A stretch of DNA of 64,000 nucleotides from Hygrophila difformis (lineage: Eukaryota; Streptophyta; Magnoliopsida; Lamiales; Acanthaceae). Of this stretch, positions 46,857 through 58,115 are shown in pieces; position 1 is the stretch's first letter, and each line of letters starts with the position of its first letter. Below the pieces are notes generated by a model. The model was not told the DNA's origin, searched no databases, and saw nothing but the letters and a program-made list of their open reading frames with translations. The translations under genes and the position numbers were made by a program. Where the stretch lies: assembly GCA_030278955.1 (NCBI GenBank), contig JAOANR010000015.1, positions 20,493,073 through 20,557,072 of the forward strand, written 5' to 3'.

Positions 46857-46965
46857 TTGAAAAAAAAAAAGAGAAAAAAAAAGAGTGAGCGACTTTCAGC
46901 CAGGCCTATTTTGAACACGCATATTTGTCTTAGACTTAAACAGACAATTTGCGCGAGGGGGCATC

Positions 46966-47457
46966 TGTTGTCACCCAAAAATATTTGAGCCCACACGGTT
47001 GGTCCAGTCTGCATCATCATGCCTAATTGTTGACATAGTCCGGTCCACATAAGAATTATAGCAAGAAAAAAGAAGACGGACAACAAGTTGGCGATTCCCG
47101 AAGACTGAAATCAGGAGAAGTTAAGAGATCATGGCATCGTGATTGGGAGCCGGGCATTAGGCAGGAGTTTGGACGGCTTATAAATATGTGAACATGATCT
47201 TCATTGTGGGCACCTCCAACACAACTCTCAAATCGAGATTCATTACTTTCTTTTTAATTTTTTCAGTTTAGTTTTTATCGCTTTCTGCAATTTACTGCTT
47301 TATTTAGATTCATTTATCGCTTTCTGTAATTCCATTGTTTACAGCTTTCTTTACTTCCAGCATTATAATTTCATTCAGTTTAATTCGGTAATCTTTCTCG
47401 TTCCTTCAATTCAGTTCTTGATCTTTCTTCTTTCTTCAAGTTTTTTTACGGTTAACA
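46966..47457 (+). repeat. 3' LTR of the non-autonomous element
   Basis: 492 bp, nearly identical to the 5' LTR, preceded by gcgagggggcatc. Confidence 0.93.
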
Positions 47458-47572
47458 GTATTAAAAGCAGAAAATTGTATGGGATTGGAAGATTTATTAA
47501 TTGGTGACAAAATAGAGACCCAAAAGAAGGTAAAATGAATTGAAAAAATCGGATGCTGATGTAATAAGCTTA

Positions 47573-47885
47573 GGTCTGTTCTGCACGCAGTTTTTGGGAG
47601 CTTTTGGTAGCTTTAGCTTTTATTTCAAAACAAAAGCCCATTCTGTATACTAGCTTTTGGGAGCTTTTGGAAGCTTCTTTTTAGAAGTTACAAGATGTAG
47701 CTTTTGAGAGCTTTTGGAAGCTACTTTCCAAATTTAATTAATTTTTCTCTTCAAATTATAAGTTTTGACAGCTACAGCTACTTGTACCCACCACTTATGC
47801 AAAAACTGATAGCTACAGCTCCAAGCAGCTAAAGCTCCCTACAACCCGCAGCTCGCAGCTACAGCTCGACGTGCAGAACGGACCC
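47573..47885. mobile_element. Tourist-like MITE
   Basis: Ends ggtctgttctgcacg and, inverted, gggtccgttctgcacg are flanked by TTA (47570-47572, 47886-47888). The interior is an imperfect hairpin of agcttttgggagctt and agctacagct repeats. Confidence 0.85.
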
Positions 47886-47888
47886 TTA

Positions 47889-48216
47889 ATCAATTGATCA
47901 TTGCCTATTCATGTTATTTTTGTGCCCAATTATGGTTCAAAACTCAACCGACATAAATGTTTGAGGATGTATGATTTCCGAGTTGCACATCACTTGCTGT
48001 GTCGTCTCATTATGATCCAACATATGCTGCTTTAATTCTTCTCCATCATTGGATTCATTTGTGGGAAAATTCAATTTTTGATCTCATAGGTTATTCTCAC
48101 TCTAATTTTTAGTCCCAGGGTTTTATCATTTCCATTTTGTTCCCATCACATAATTATTTTCCCACTTTTGGTCCACAGTTCAATTTCCTAACGACAATAT
48201 TAATTGTAGAATAATA
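47889..48216. other. intergenic DNA
   Basis: No gene or complete repeat is recognised. Confidence 0.45.
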
Positions 48217-48405
48217 CTCCCTCCGTCCCACTCCAAGTGTCTTGTTACTGTTGGGCACGGGAATTAAGGTAGAGTTGGTTTGTGAGTATATGGTGGGGTC
48301 CAATAGTTGTTGGAGGGGAAAATTATTTCTATTTATAGAAAGAAGACATTTGTAATGGGACATCCAAAAATAGTAAGTAGGACATTTGGAATGGGACGGA
48401 GGGAG
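48217..48405. mobile_element. Stowaway-like MITE
   Basis: Ends ctccctccgtcccact and gggacggagggag are flanked by TA. At 189 bp it is a different internal sub-family from its neighbours. Confidence 0.88.
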
Positions 48406-48489
48406 TAATAGTTTATTTTTTTATAAATATATTATATGTATTCTATTGTATTAAAAATATATAATATTTTCATTAGTATTTGTTAAATA

Positions 48490-48752
48490 CTCCCTCGTCC
48501 CATTTAACTTTTCTGGTTTGACTTCTGCACACAATCCAATGCACTTTTTTAATCGTTAATATCTCAAAATATATACAATGAAAAATTATGTAAAATATAT
48601 ATTCTTAAACTACATGATCACACGATTCTAATTAAAAAGACCCAATTCGACTATTTTTTTCTAAATTTATACTTGCAAGAAAATTGAGTTAAAGCTGAAT
48701 AATGAACAGTGTCAAAAAGTCAAATAGGACACAATAACTAGGATGGAGGGAG
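48490..48752. mobile_element. Stowaway-like MITE
   Basis: Ends ctccctcgtccca and aggatggagggag are flanked by TA. It belongs to the 260-bp family with gtcaaaaagtcaaa near its right end. Confidence 0.85.
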
Positions 48753-48862
48753 TAATATTTTTTAAAAAAAATTATAAACATATTTATTTTATTACTATTT
48801 CATAAATAGTACTTGTTACAATAAACAAATTTGGGTTTGGGTAAATGGATTATAAATTATTA

Positions 48863-49121
48863 CTCCCTCCGTCGCACATAATGTGTCAGGTTTGAATTTT
48901 TGACATTGTTTATGGTTCAGCCTTGACTCAATTTTATTGCATGTATATATTTGGAAAAAAAATAGTCGAGTTGGGTCTTGTTATAATCGTATAATCATGT
49001 AGTTTTAGAATATATTTTATATAATTTTTTATTGTACATATTTTGAGATATTAACGATTAAAAATGTGCATTGGATTGTGTGCAAATATCAAACAAGACA
49101 AGTTAAATTGGACAGAGAGAG
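48863..49121. mobile_element. Stowaway-like MITE
   Basis: Ends ctccctccgtcgcac and gacagagagag are flanked by TA. It is the 260-bp family in inverted orientation relative to 48490. Confidence 0.82.
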
Positions 49122-49125
49122 TAAA

Positions 49126-49262
49126 TGGTTTTTTTTTGAAACAGTAAAAGCGTGTGGGAGCCCAAGCCACACAAATTACAAGGGGATAGAGCGGAGCGGG
49201 AATTGAACAACCTATTATTGGACGATACTGAACATAAACCACTTGGGCCAAGTCCGGTCCCT
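49126..49262 (-). mobile_element. SINE family A
   Basis: Read on the minus strand it has a head cttggcccaagtggtt, a B-box gttcaattcccgctcc and a body tgtaatttgtgtggcttggg ending in an A-run (T-run at 49130-49137). Confidence 0.7.
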
Positions 49263-49480
49263 ATTATGCAAATAGATAATTTTTTTGAAAATTTTATTGA
49301 CCCATTTTAATATTTAGAAAAAAGAATTATATGATGGGATTAAAATGTTCTTAAAAAAATAAAAACATTAAATTAAATGTAAGAACGAGAGTAATCTATG
49401 AGACCAAAAATAGTGTTTCTCCTGCCATTAATTTGACATAGGGGTAAATGGGTAATTTGTAATATTATTTTTATTTTATA

Positions 49481-49712
49481 CTCTCCGTCATTTAATCATA
49501 TTAATGTTGGCATAGTAAACAATATTAATTGAGTAATTTTGATTCGACTTTTTAACACAGTTATATAAAATAAAATATAGTCAAGTGAGATCTTGTTAGA
49601 TTCGTCTAATCACATAGTTTTATAATATTAAATTTTAATAATTTTTATTTTTATACAATTTGATATATTAATTATTAAACATTTGCATTGGATTACGTAA
49701 AAACATGGAACG
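49481..49712. mobile_element. Stowaway-like MITE, right end lost
   Basis: It starts ctctccgtca after TA and carries the agtcaagtgagatcttgttag motif of the sub-family at 36771. No right terminus is seen. Confidence 0.55.
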
Positions 49713-49923
49713 TTAATATCAACACCAACACCTATAAAAACTGGTGATTGTTAATCTCTAAAAACAATCCCAAATTAATTCAATAGTACAACAAAAATAT
49801 TATCTAGCTGCATAATTAATTCCAGCTTGTCGAAAAATGACATGTAAAATACATATGGACATTTCTTATTTCTTCTCCGGCATCGCTTTTCCAAAAAAAA
49901 TAAAATGGACATTTCTTATAATA

Positions 49924-50169
49924 CTCCATCTGTTCATTTTCTTTTTAGAGATTAAAAGTGTTCCACAATAGTTGTCATTTTAGGCAGTTATAAGTACTTA
50001 TACTATGTTTTTACAATATTACCCTTCACTTTTCATAAATGCTATTTGTTGACATTTATTAAGAATGATGTTAGTTGAAGGGTAAAAATGTAAATTTATG
50101 AGTTAATTAATGCAAACATTGATTATTGAAATTGAGTTGAAAGAAACAACTATTTAGGAACGGATGGAG
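49924..50169. mobile_element. Stowaway-like MITE
   Basis: Ends ctccatctgttc and gaacggatggag are flanked by TA. It shares its interior (gttgtcatttt, gttatagt, aagaatga, attgaaattgag) with the copy at 56905. Confidence 0.82.
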
Positions 50170-50450
50170 TAATTATCATTGGTGATAAATAATTGAGAGT
50201 TATGAATGTGATAGATTTACCAGCATATAGCGGATTGAGTGAGCATATTCTCTCACAATTCTTTCTCCGAATCTGCTATCTGTTACCATATCCGCTGACT
50301 CCCAAACATCCCATAGTGTTAAGTGTTGAGTGGTATGCAGTACAATCAAAATTTTCAAGTTGAAATGGATGCCTCATCATTTTATATAAAATAAAATATA
50401 GTATTCTCTCATTCCCAATATATTATATTCCCTATTCACCAAAAAATATA

Positions 50451-50709
50451 CTTCCTCCGTTCTTTTGATATTGCACCATTTCAGTTTTTGTTACTATTCA
50501 TTGTTTAATTTTTATTTAAATTTTTATCATAGTTATACAAGGAAAAACATAGTCAAGTGAGATCTTGTTGGATTCGTTTCGTCATCTAGTTTTTAAATAT
50601 CAAACTTTTAATTTTTTACTTATACCGAACTTAAGTTATTAATGGTTTAAAACATGCATTGGACTGCGTGCATTGGGTGAATGTTGCACTTTCACGGAAA
50701 CGGAGGAAG
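50451..50709. mobile_element. Stowaway-like MITE
   Basis: Ends cttcctccgttc and aaacggaggaag are flanked by TA. It belongs to the sub-family with agtcaagtgagatcttgttgg. Confidence 0.82.
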
Positions 50710-50734
50710 TATTATACTTCCTTATCAAACGCAG

Positions 50735-50900
50735 TTAAACTGCGAGTTATGGAGCTCTGACAGCTTAAACAAATATCCCCGATTCGAGCTTTTGTGTATG
50801 CAGAATTCTGTTTGGGAGATGCAACCCTTCAATGCCCATTAAATGCTCGAGGGATTAATATTGTGCCCAATATAGCTTGAGAATATCCGGTATACACCAA
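50735..50900 (+). mobile_element. SINE family B
   Basis: Head taaactgcgagttatggag (A box), B box gattcgagc, body tttgtgtatgcagaattctg and end ggtatacacc match the copy at 28698 in opposite orientation. Confidence 0.7.
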
Positions 50901-50960
50901 AAAATATATTATACGCTCTTCACTTCGACATATTGTCCAATGTATTATTTTCATGGTTAA

Positions 50961-50969
50961 TATTTTAAA
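50961..50969. repeat. 9-bp target duplication of giant foldback 3
   Basis: tattttaaa precedes the element and recurs exactly at 52165-52173. Confidence 0.88.
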
Positions 50970-52164
50970 GAGGTAATAATTAAAATAGGCCACCAGAAGG
51001 AGTAATTTCCATTTTTTGGCCACAATATTTTTATATAGGAAAAAAAGCCATTAGAAGGATTTCGGGCTTGAATTTAGGCCACTGGGTGTAATTCGTGTTG
51101 CGATGGCCTAAAAATGGAAATTACTCCTTCTGGTGGCCTATTTTAGTTTTTTTAATTATTTTTTATTTTATGTAATGAAAATATATAATACTTATTCTGT
51201 GTCATTATTTATGTCCTACTTTTTTTTTCTTGTTCCAATATTTTTATTTTATTTTTTTCAAAAATAATTAATATTAATCGTCAAACCTACCCATCACCTC
51301 ACATTAATAAATAAATGTATTAAAATTCAAATTACCCTCTATCATTAATAATTACAGTCCACCCCACAACCACATATCAATCATATCAATAAATCACATA
51401 TAAATAAATAAATTAAAATTATAAACTCATTACAATCACATTATATAAATTTTTAAGTTACTTTTTTCTAACACTAATAATGGGACGGATGGACTAATAT
51501 AAGAAATAAAATAAATATTAATTCAAATATATTATAAAATAAGTAAAACAAACACATATTCAAATAAATTATAAAGTAAAAAATAAACATGTTTTATTAT
51601 AAGTATCCCAAAATTTTCGGACATGGTACTTTTTGTAGAGATAATTAGTATTAGATATAAGGATATATTAGGGTTAAAAAATGTACCTTAAGAATTTATA
51701 TAATGTGGTTGTAATGAATTTATAATTTTAACTTATTTATTTATGTGTGATTTACTGATATATGGTTGTATGTTGGATTGGAATTATTAATGGTAATGAG
51801 TTTGAAAGTTTAATATATTTATTTATTAATACGATATGATGGGTATGTTTGACAATTAATATTTAATTATTTTTAAAATAAAAATAAAATAAAAAATTTT
51901 GGAATAAGAAAAAAAGAAAAAAAGGACATAAATACAGAATAAGTATTATTTATTTTATTTAAATAAATTAAAAATAATTCAAAAAACTAAAATATGCCAC
52001 TAAAAGGAGTCATTTCCACTTTTAGGCCATCGCAGCCCGAATTCCAGCCCAATGGCCTAAATTCAGGCCCGAAATCCTTCTAATGGCCTATTTTCCTAAA
52101 TCAAAATATCGTGGCCTAAAAGTGAAAATGACTCATTCTGGTGGTCTATTTTAGTTATTACCTC
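50970..52164. mobile_element. giant foldback element 3, MULE-like, double hairpin
   Basis: A 1,195-bp inverted repeat running almost to its centre near 51565. It has terminal gaggtaataattaaaataggccac on the left and an inverted copy on the right, with an exact 9-bp duplication. Each outer 180 bases is itself an inverted repeat (ggccaccagaaggagt...actccttctggtggcc at 50988-51150; the same at 51994-52150). The termini closely match the MULE at 3106 (gaggtaataaata...aaaaggccac). No coding capacity. Confidence 0.85.
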
Positions 52165-52297
52165 TATTTTAAACTATATATAAGTAAAAGTCATACTATA
52201 AAATATATTTTCTCAGTGTTTTATTACTTGTCACACTTATCATTTTTTAATATTTTGAAATACTTGCTATATTATTATTGTGGATAAATTTTACTTA

Positions 52298-52633
52298 CTC
52301 CATTTTTTATAATTAACACGTTTCTGCATTTTACGTAATTCGATACGCATTTTAACGCTTATTATATCAAAATTGTATAAAAGTGAAAAACTATAAAAAG
52401 TTTAATATTCTAAAATTATGTAATTAGACGAATCTAAAAAGAATTTTGACTATATTTTTTTAATCTTATATAACTATGTTAAAAAATCAAATCAAATATA
52501 TTGAATAAATCATATCAATTAATAATTATTTTATCTCTCATCAACTAAATTAATTTAATTGTTTCGTCTTAATTCTTAAATCCTGTGCATGCCCACCTCC
52601 AATGTTGCAAGTAAAAAAAAAAAATAGAGGAAG
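52298..52633. mobile_element. old Stowaway-like MITE
   Basis: Weak ends ctccattttttat and aatagaggaag lie at an appropriate distance, with interior motifs of the family (cgtaattcgatacgcattt, taattagacgaatctaa). Flanks are TA and TG only. Confidence 0.45.
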
Positions 52634-52770
52634 TGATTAGAGGATTATAATTAAAATGATCATCTTGACTATTTTTTATATAATTTTATGATTACAACCA
52701 ATTTAGATAAAATTTACCTATAAATAATGTTATAAATCAAAACGAGTCTATTAATAGAGTATAGTAGAAG

Positions 52771-52925
52771 ATGGGGACTTAGCCCAAATAGTTAAGTCCC
52801 TTGACTTCCAACGGAATGTTGGAGGGTCGATTCTCTATCGGCCCCCTATCCCTCCCTTTTATTCCCTTTGTAATTTGTGTGACATAAATTCCCACCACCC
52901 ACTTCACATATCTTCAGGCTCCAAA
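52771..52925 (+). mobile_element. SINE family A, best head
   Basis: The tRNA-like head ggggacttagcccaaatagttaa, then a B box ggtcgattctc, precede the family body cctttgtaatttgtgtgac. The arrangement of A box and B box about 35 bases apart is an RNA polymerase III promoter. Confidence 0.75.
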
Positions 52926-53596
52926 AAATAGAGTATAGTATATAGTATACTACACTAAGAAGTACTAAATAATGGAGTAATAAAAACAAAAATAAGGGCC
53001 ACAATAATATTAATACATGACGAAGGCCAACTCACAAGTCACAACTGTAATTGGACTTTAATTTGATTGGGATTTGAGAATATGACATTGACCTCTCATA
53101 ATACTAGCTAGTAGCTACTAATATAAATAGAAAATTGAACAATAAATAAATATATTGATTTTTGACGATATATACTTCATATAATTGGTGATCGAGATGT
53201 CAATATCATTATTTGTCACCCGAAAATAAAATAGAAAAATGGGTTGAGTGCAGTTTTACGTTAATATATCTCCGATAATGCACCACATCCACACATCGGA
53301 TTTTTTTGTCATGATGACAAGTTTGTTTTAATTAAACAAGTAGTACTATATTCTGTTTTCAGGAAAAAGGTGGGTATTGTAAAATAGTTTTTGATTTACA
53401 TAATTGATAATATATTAGTTTGATTGAGTCAGACATTATAACTCCAGGGAATAAAAATTTGCTCTCTTAAATATTAATTTTACAACACCAAACGCCGATT
53501 GGTCTGAATGATACGAAGCTTTGGTTGTTTAAGGAAAAGTCTCTTAAATATTAATTCTTTGGATGTTTGAACAATATTAATTTGATAACATAAATA
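52926..53596. other. AT-rich intergenic DNA
   Basis: No gene or recognised repeat. Confidence 0.45.
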
Positions 53597-53855
53597 CTCC
53601 CTCTGTCTCATTATTTCTGTCTCAAAACTTTTTGACACGTAATCCAATGCACTTGTTTAGCCGTTCATATCTTTTAATGTGAATAAGTAAAAATTATATA
53701 AAATATATATTATAAAACTACACGATTAGACGATTCTAACAAGACCAGACTTGAGTATATTTTTCATTTATATAATTGTGATAACATTAGGTCAAACTTG
53801 ATCAATAAATAGTGTTAAAAGTCAAAATGTGACACAATGAGTGGGACGGAGGGAG
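53597..53855. mobile_element. Stowaway-like MITE
   Basis: Ends ctccctctgtctca and gggacggagggag are flanked by TA. It matches 37257 internally. Confidence 0.85.
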
Positions 53856-53859
53856 TAAT

Positions 53860-54085
53860 TAGTATTATTTATTTTAATTACATAAAATAAAAATTATTGA
53901 AAAAAAACCTAAAATAAGCCACCAGAATGAGTCATTTCCACTTTTAGAGCATCGCAACCCAAATTCCGGACAAATGGCCTAAATTCGAGCCCGAAATTCT
54001 TCTAATGGCTAATTTCCCTAAATCAAAATGTCGTCGCCCAAAGTGAAATGATCTCCTTCTAGTGGTCTATTTTAGTTATTATCTC
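53860..54085. mobile_element. solo arm of the giant foldback family
   Basis: It matches the right end of foldback 3 (51945-52164): agtattatttatttta, then the small hairpin gccaccag...ctagtggtc, ending ttagttattatctc. The left arm is absent, and the left side abuts a Stowaway element. Confidence 0.72.
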
Positions 54086-54264
54086 TAAATTAAATATGAT
54101 AAAACTTTATTTGTCAATTTTTTTGGGTAAGCGCTTTATTTGTCAATTGAAATGTAGTTTCAATTTGAATAAATAAGATTGTTTGGTTATTCTACTTTTC
54201 ATCAATTCTTAACTCATTTTCACAAAATTTTTGCCCAAATAGGGCGGGGATATACTAGTAGTTA

Positions 54265-54265
<1 letters not shown>

Positions 54266-54335
<70 letters not shown>

Positions 54336-54336
54336 T
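54266..54336. repeat. (AAT)n microsatellite
   Basis: An uninterrupted AAT/ATA run of about 23 units. Confidence 0.95.
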
Positions 54337-56151
54337 CGACACAATTTTTTAGTTGCTTCTTTTGTAATTTCAACCATATTTTCAGATTTTTCGATCTATT
54401 CTCACATCTTTCTTTAGTAATCCGATTGAGAATCAAACATGCAGTACTCCTTGCTACTAAAATGTTAATTACCACACGATGAAAAAAAAAAAACAAATAA
54501 CCCAATAAGTTTGAATTATTTTGAAGTATTCTAATTCATAAACTAAGTACGTTAATTTTCGTCCAAACCATCCCACCACCTAACACAGTTTTAGCTGACT
54601 AGTTATGTGGTGTTGGTGGACGCTGGAATAGTTATCCTAATTCAAGCTGAAGTGTTAACTAATTCGGGTGACAAGTCAGCTATAACCGTGATTGGGAGTG
54701 GGGTGGGATAATTTGGGCAAAAATAGTAGATGAATTAGGATCATAATTCAATTAATATGAACCCGTTTAAGAGATTAATTGTTCAAACTTGTGTAATGAT
54801 TTGGATTTTTTTCTACCGGTGGACCAACTATTGGTCAACTATTACATTGATTTATTTGATAGTGTTTTGTCGTACATTTTACCATAGTCCTCAATATTTA
54901 CTCGTGTCGATGATTTACTATAAAATTTACAAATGGATATTATCGTGATTAATTAGTTTTATAAATCGAAAGAGTTTATTTAGAAATAAATTATTTAATT
55001 TCTTGTTGAGAGCACATTCGAATCTAATATTAGCCTTATGCTATTTTCAATCTTGTTACGACATGGGATACGCGAAATGACCTTTGTGCGAATAATTTTT
55101 ATTTTGATCCTTGTTTTATAGTTGTCGATGTGTTGTATGAATTTTATCATTTTTATTTTTTTTACATTCCTTATTTTGTTTAATCTACTAAATTCTATTG
55201 TTAAATTCTTTGTAGCTAATAAGTTTTTATCGCGATTTTATTCACAAATTTCATTAGTGGCCGAATTCCAAAGTTTACCAACTAAATTTCCAGTCGTTAA
55301 AATAAAAATTTTGTGAAGTGTTGTAAGAGCAACAAAGAACATTATTGCAATTATACATTTGGCATAAGAAACAAAATATATTGTTTGTTTACACAAAAGA
55401 TAAAAATCATTTACTTTAAAGTACATCATAAAGAATTTTTTAAAATCTAAATTAAATGAAAAAAAATGATGAAAAAGATATTTGTATTTTGTTAAGCGAG
55501 CAAATGCATTACAGTTGGATTGAATTCAATAATTGAAATTATTAGAAATCAACAACTAATTGGGGTCTTGCAAGAAACATTTCACAATTGGATCCACAAA
55601 AGATTAAAAGCAAAAGGGGTAAAATCCAAAGCAAAAGGAACATTGAGATTAATGAAGATGGCATGTTCCCAAAAGTCTTGAAAGAAGTGGTAATGATGAT
55701 CACTGAAATAAAGAGAGATTCAATTATTCTCAAAAACATCATCAAAAAGGAAGTGCAATCAAAACCCTTGTCTCACCAAAGTTTCAAATACCATTACCTT
55801 AATCCTACTTTACTTTTAACATCATCATTTTTTATTATTATTTGGACATTTTAAGCTAACCATTTTAAGAACCTTATTTGATACGGCTATTTAAATGAAA
55901 AATATTTACTGATACAATTTACAATAATAAGATGGTTATTACCAGAAAATCGACAGTAATTAGAAATTTACGTTACATTGATTTGTTATGAAGAGTGGCA
56001 AAAATACACATTACAAGCAAATTTTTCATTAGCGACATCTCAGAAAGCATCACTAACGGCAAAATTTAGATTTTAAGACTTTTTTTTTTTTTTTTTTTCT
56101 GATTTCTGTTTTAGCAACACCCAAAACATCGGTAACCGTTTTTCTTATTTG

Positions 56152-56335
56152 TTATGAGACTTGACCCAACTGGTCATGTGTCATGCCTTCCAATTATAGA
56201 TTGGGGGTTCGATTCTCACCCGACCCCTTATCCCTCCCCTTTGTAATTTGTGTGGCTTGGGCTCCTACACACTTTTGCCGACACATAGGTGTCAATGTTT
56301 ATCAGGGAAAAAAAAAGAAAAGAAAAAAAAAAGAA
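56152..56335 (+). mobile_element. SINE family A with A-rich tail
   Basis: Head acttgacccaactggtcatg, B box gggttcgattctc, body cctttgtaatttgtgtggc and a purine tail of A with scattered G at 56308-56345. Confidence 0.78.
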
Positions 56336-56904
56336 AAAAGAAAAAACACCGGCCGTTTTTTTGGGGTTACCACAATTGATGGTCACCATGCAACAATTGT
56401 GTCCAACTCAAGAACCATTGAATTAATTAGTAACGTTGTTGGAATCTCATTCTAATAATGGGTTAGAATTGTTATGTACTGGTTAGGGTTCCAGGGTTAG
56501 GTTCCGTCGTCAGGGTTGAAAGCTCTGTTCGATATCAAATATTGCAATGATGAAATCAACATATGTGAACTATTTTAAGAGGAAATCCAAATCCCCTTGT
56601 AGTAGATGATTAGTGTTACCAAATAAAGTACTTCTATATAGGTAGAGTTCTACAAAACATTGGTTGTCCAGATATAATGGGATCGGATATATATGGGGCA
56701 TCATATTCATATGTTTCAGTGTCTTTAATTTTATATGTTATGCATCTACAATAATGAAAGTTAAGGCATACACACCATATATCCCACCACCAATTAAGTT
56801 GATTTATGTATTACATTGCATTCTTAAATATGCAACGCCCAAACTTTCAAACTCTTACTTAAATTAAAAATGCCCCGCGGGAATAATATCACCACAAACT
56901 CTTA

Positions 56905-57158
56905 CTCCCTCCGTTCCTTTTTAGTTGTCTTTTTAGGTGAGTAAAAAGTTTTCCAAAATAGTTGTCATTTTTAGGTAGTTATAGATAGTTATGCTATGCT
57001 TTTACTATATTACAATTCACTTTACATAAATGCTATTTGTTGACATTTATTAAGAATGAATTTAGTTGAAGGGTAAAAATGTAAATTTATGAGTTAATTA
57101 ATGCAAACATTGGCTATTGAAATTGAGCTGAAAGAGACAAAAAAAGGAACGGAGGGAG
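56905..57158. mobile_element. Stowaway-like MITE
   Basis: Ends ctccctccgttcctttt and aaggaacggagggag; left flank TA, right flank altered. It is a sister of the copy at 49924. Confidence 0.85.
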
Positions 57159-57519
57159 AATTTTGAGGAACGTTGTGACACTAATACTGTACTTGTATTA
57201 GCTTGAATGATTATACTAAAGTTTTATTTGCTTAAGTAGTATCTCGAATTTGAGACTTTGAGCTCTTCAGTTAAGGGTATCAAAAAATAAGAGATGTATT
57301 TAAACTAATTACATCACAACGCATGTATATATTTATATATATATATATATATATTTGCTATATAATTAATGTTTTGCTATTTAATTATTATATTAAGATG
57401 AAATTATTAAGTACCACTACGGTATTATGATTATTAAATCAATTTAGATTTTACAAAATTTAGGAATAAAAACAATTGTAAATTGAAATTTGTAACCCCA
57501 GTCCCCTGGTAAACATTTA
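57159..57519. other. intergenic DNA
   Basis: No gene; a short AT dinucleotide run is at 57331-57354. Confidence 0.45.
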
Positions 57520-58112
57520 GGGTGCGTTTTGGTACAGAAAATGGAATTGTAGAGAATTGATGATAGAGAATGGAATTGCAGAGAAAGTGAATTGAGTCAG
57601 AGAAAAAGAATTGATTATCTTGTTTGGTAAAACAGAGAATTTAATGGAGAAATAGAATAGAGAAGCAATTCTCTTGTTTCGCTGATTACCAAATTCAATA
57701 TAGAAATTGAACATGTAATAGAATTTTTGTTTTTTCTGTGATTAAAAAAATAATTATAATTTTTTTTGTTATAAACTAAAAAATATAAATATAAATAAAA
57801 TATTTTTCTCAATTATAATTTTTTTATAATAATAATTTAAAAAAACATATGAACAAATTAGAAAAAGAAAAATAAAAAAGTATGGAAAGCGGCAAGTTAT
57901 AAACGACGTATGGAGTGAGGAAGAGAGAATCAATTTCTACATTTTAACCCCAATACACCAATTCTCCCCAATTCTCTCTATTTGAGAGAGAATTAAAACT
58001 AGGGAAAGAGAATTGACATAGTTCTCAATTAATGATTCTCTTGGGTTACCAAACAAGGGAATTGGGCTCAATTCCCTTTCCCTAAGTCCAATTCCCTGAA
58101 CCAAACATCCCA
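57520..58112. mobile_element. Tourist-like MITE
   Basis: Ends gggtgcgttttggtacag and, inverted, tgggatgtttggttcagg are flanked by TTA (57517-57519, 58113-58115). Sub-terminal gagaattga and tcaattctc runs pair across the 593-bp element. Confidence 0.75.
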
Positions 58113-58115
58113 TTA

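Larger units (their letters stand above)
43169..47457 (+). mobile_element. LTR retroelement without recognisable pol, filled with minisatellites
   Basis: This 4,289-bp element has LTRs 43169-43657 and 46966-47457, starting tgttgtcaccc and ending gttaaca and nearly identical in sequence. Flanks gtatc and gtatt form a 5-bp duplication with one mismatch. A primer site-like ttggcacgcccagtgggac follows the 5' LTR and a purine tract gcgagggggcatc precedes the 3' LTR. No protease, reverse transcriptase or integrase is seen, so it must be moved in trans. About half of the interior is two GC-rich tandem arrays. The high LTR similarity implies recent insertion. Confidence 0.88.
54086..56904. other. intergenic DNA with a microsatellite and a SINE
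   Basis: No gene was recognised in this 2.8-kb AT-rich stretch. It contains an AAT microsatellite (54266-54336) and a SINE (56152-56335). A slightly purine-rich part at 55560-55740 has no coding signature. Confidence 0.45.

Noticed and set aside
52771..52860. Possible tRNA gene
   Set aside because: The A and B boxes are present, but no full cloverleaf or clean 3' end is seen and the sequence continues into a shared SINE body.
54209..54505. Poly-leucine reading frame
   Set aside because: It is translation of the AAT microsatellite on the minus strand.
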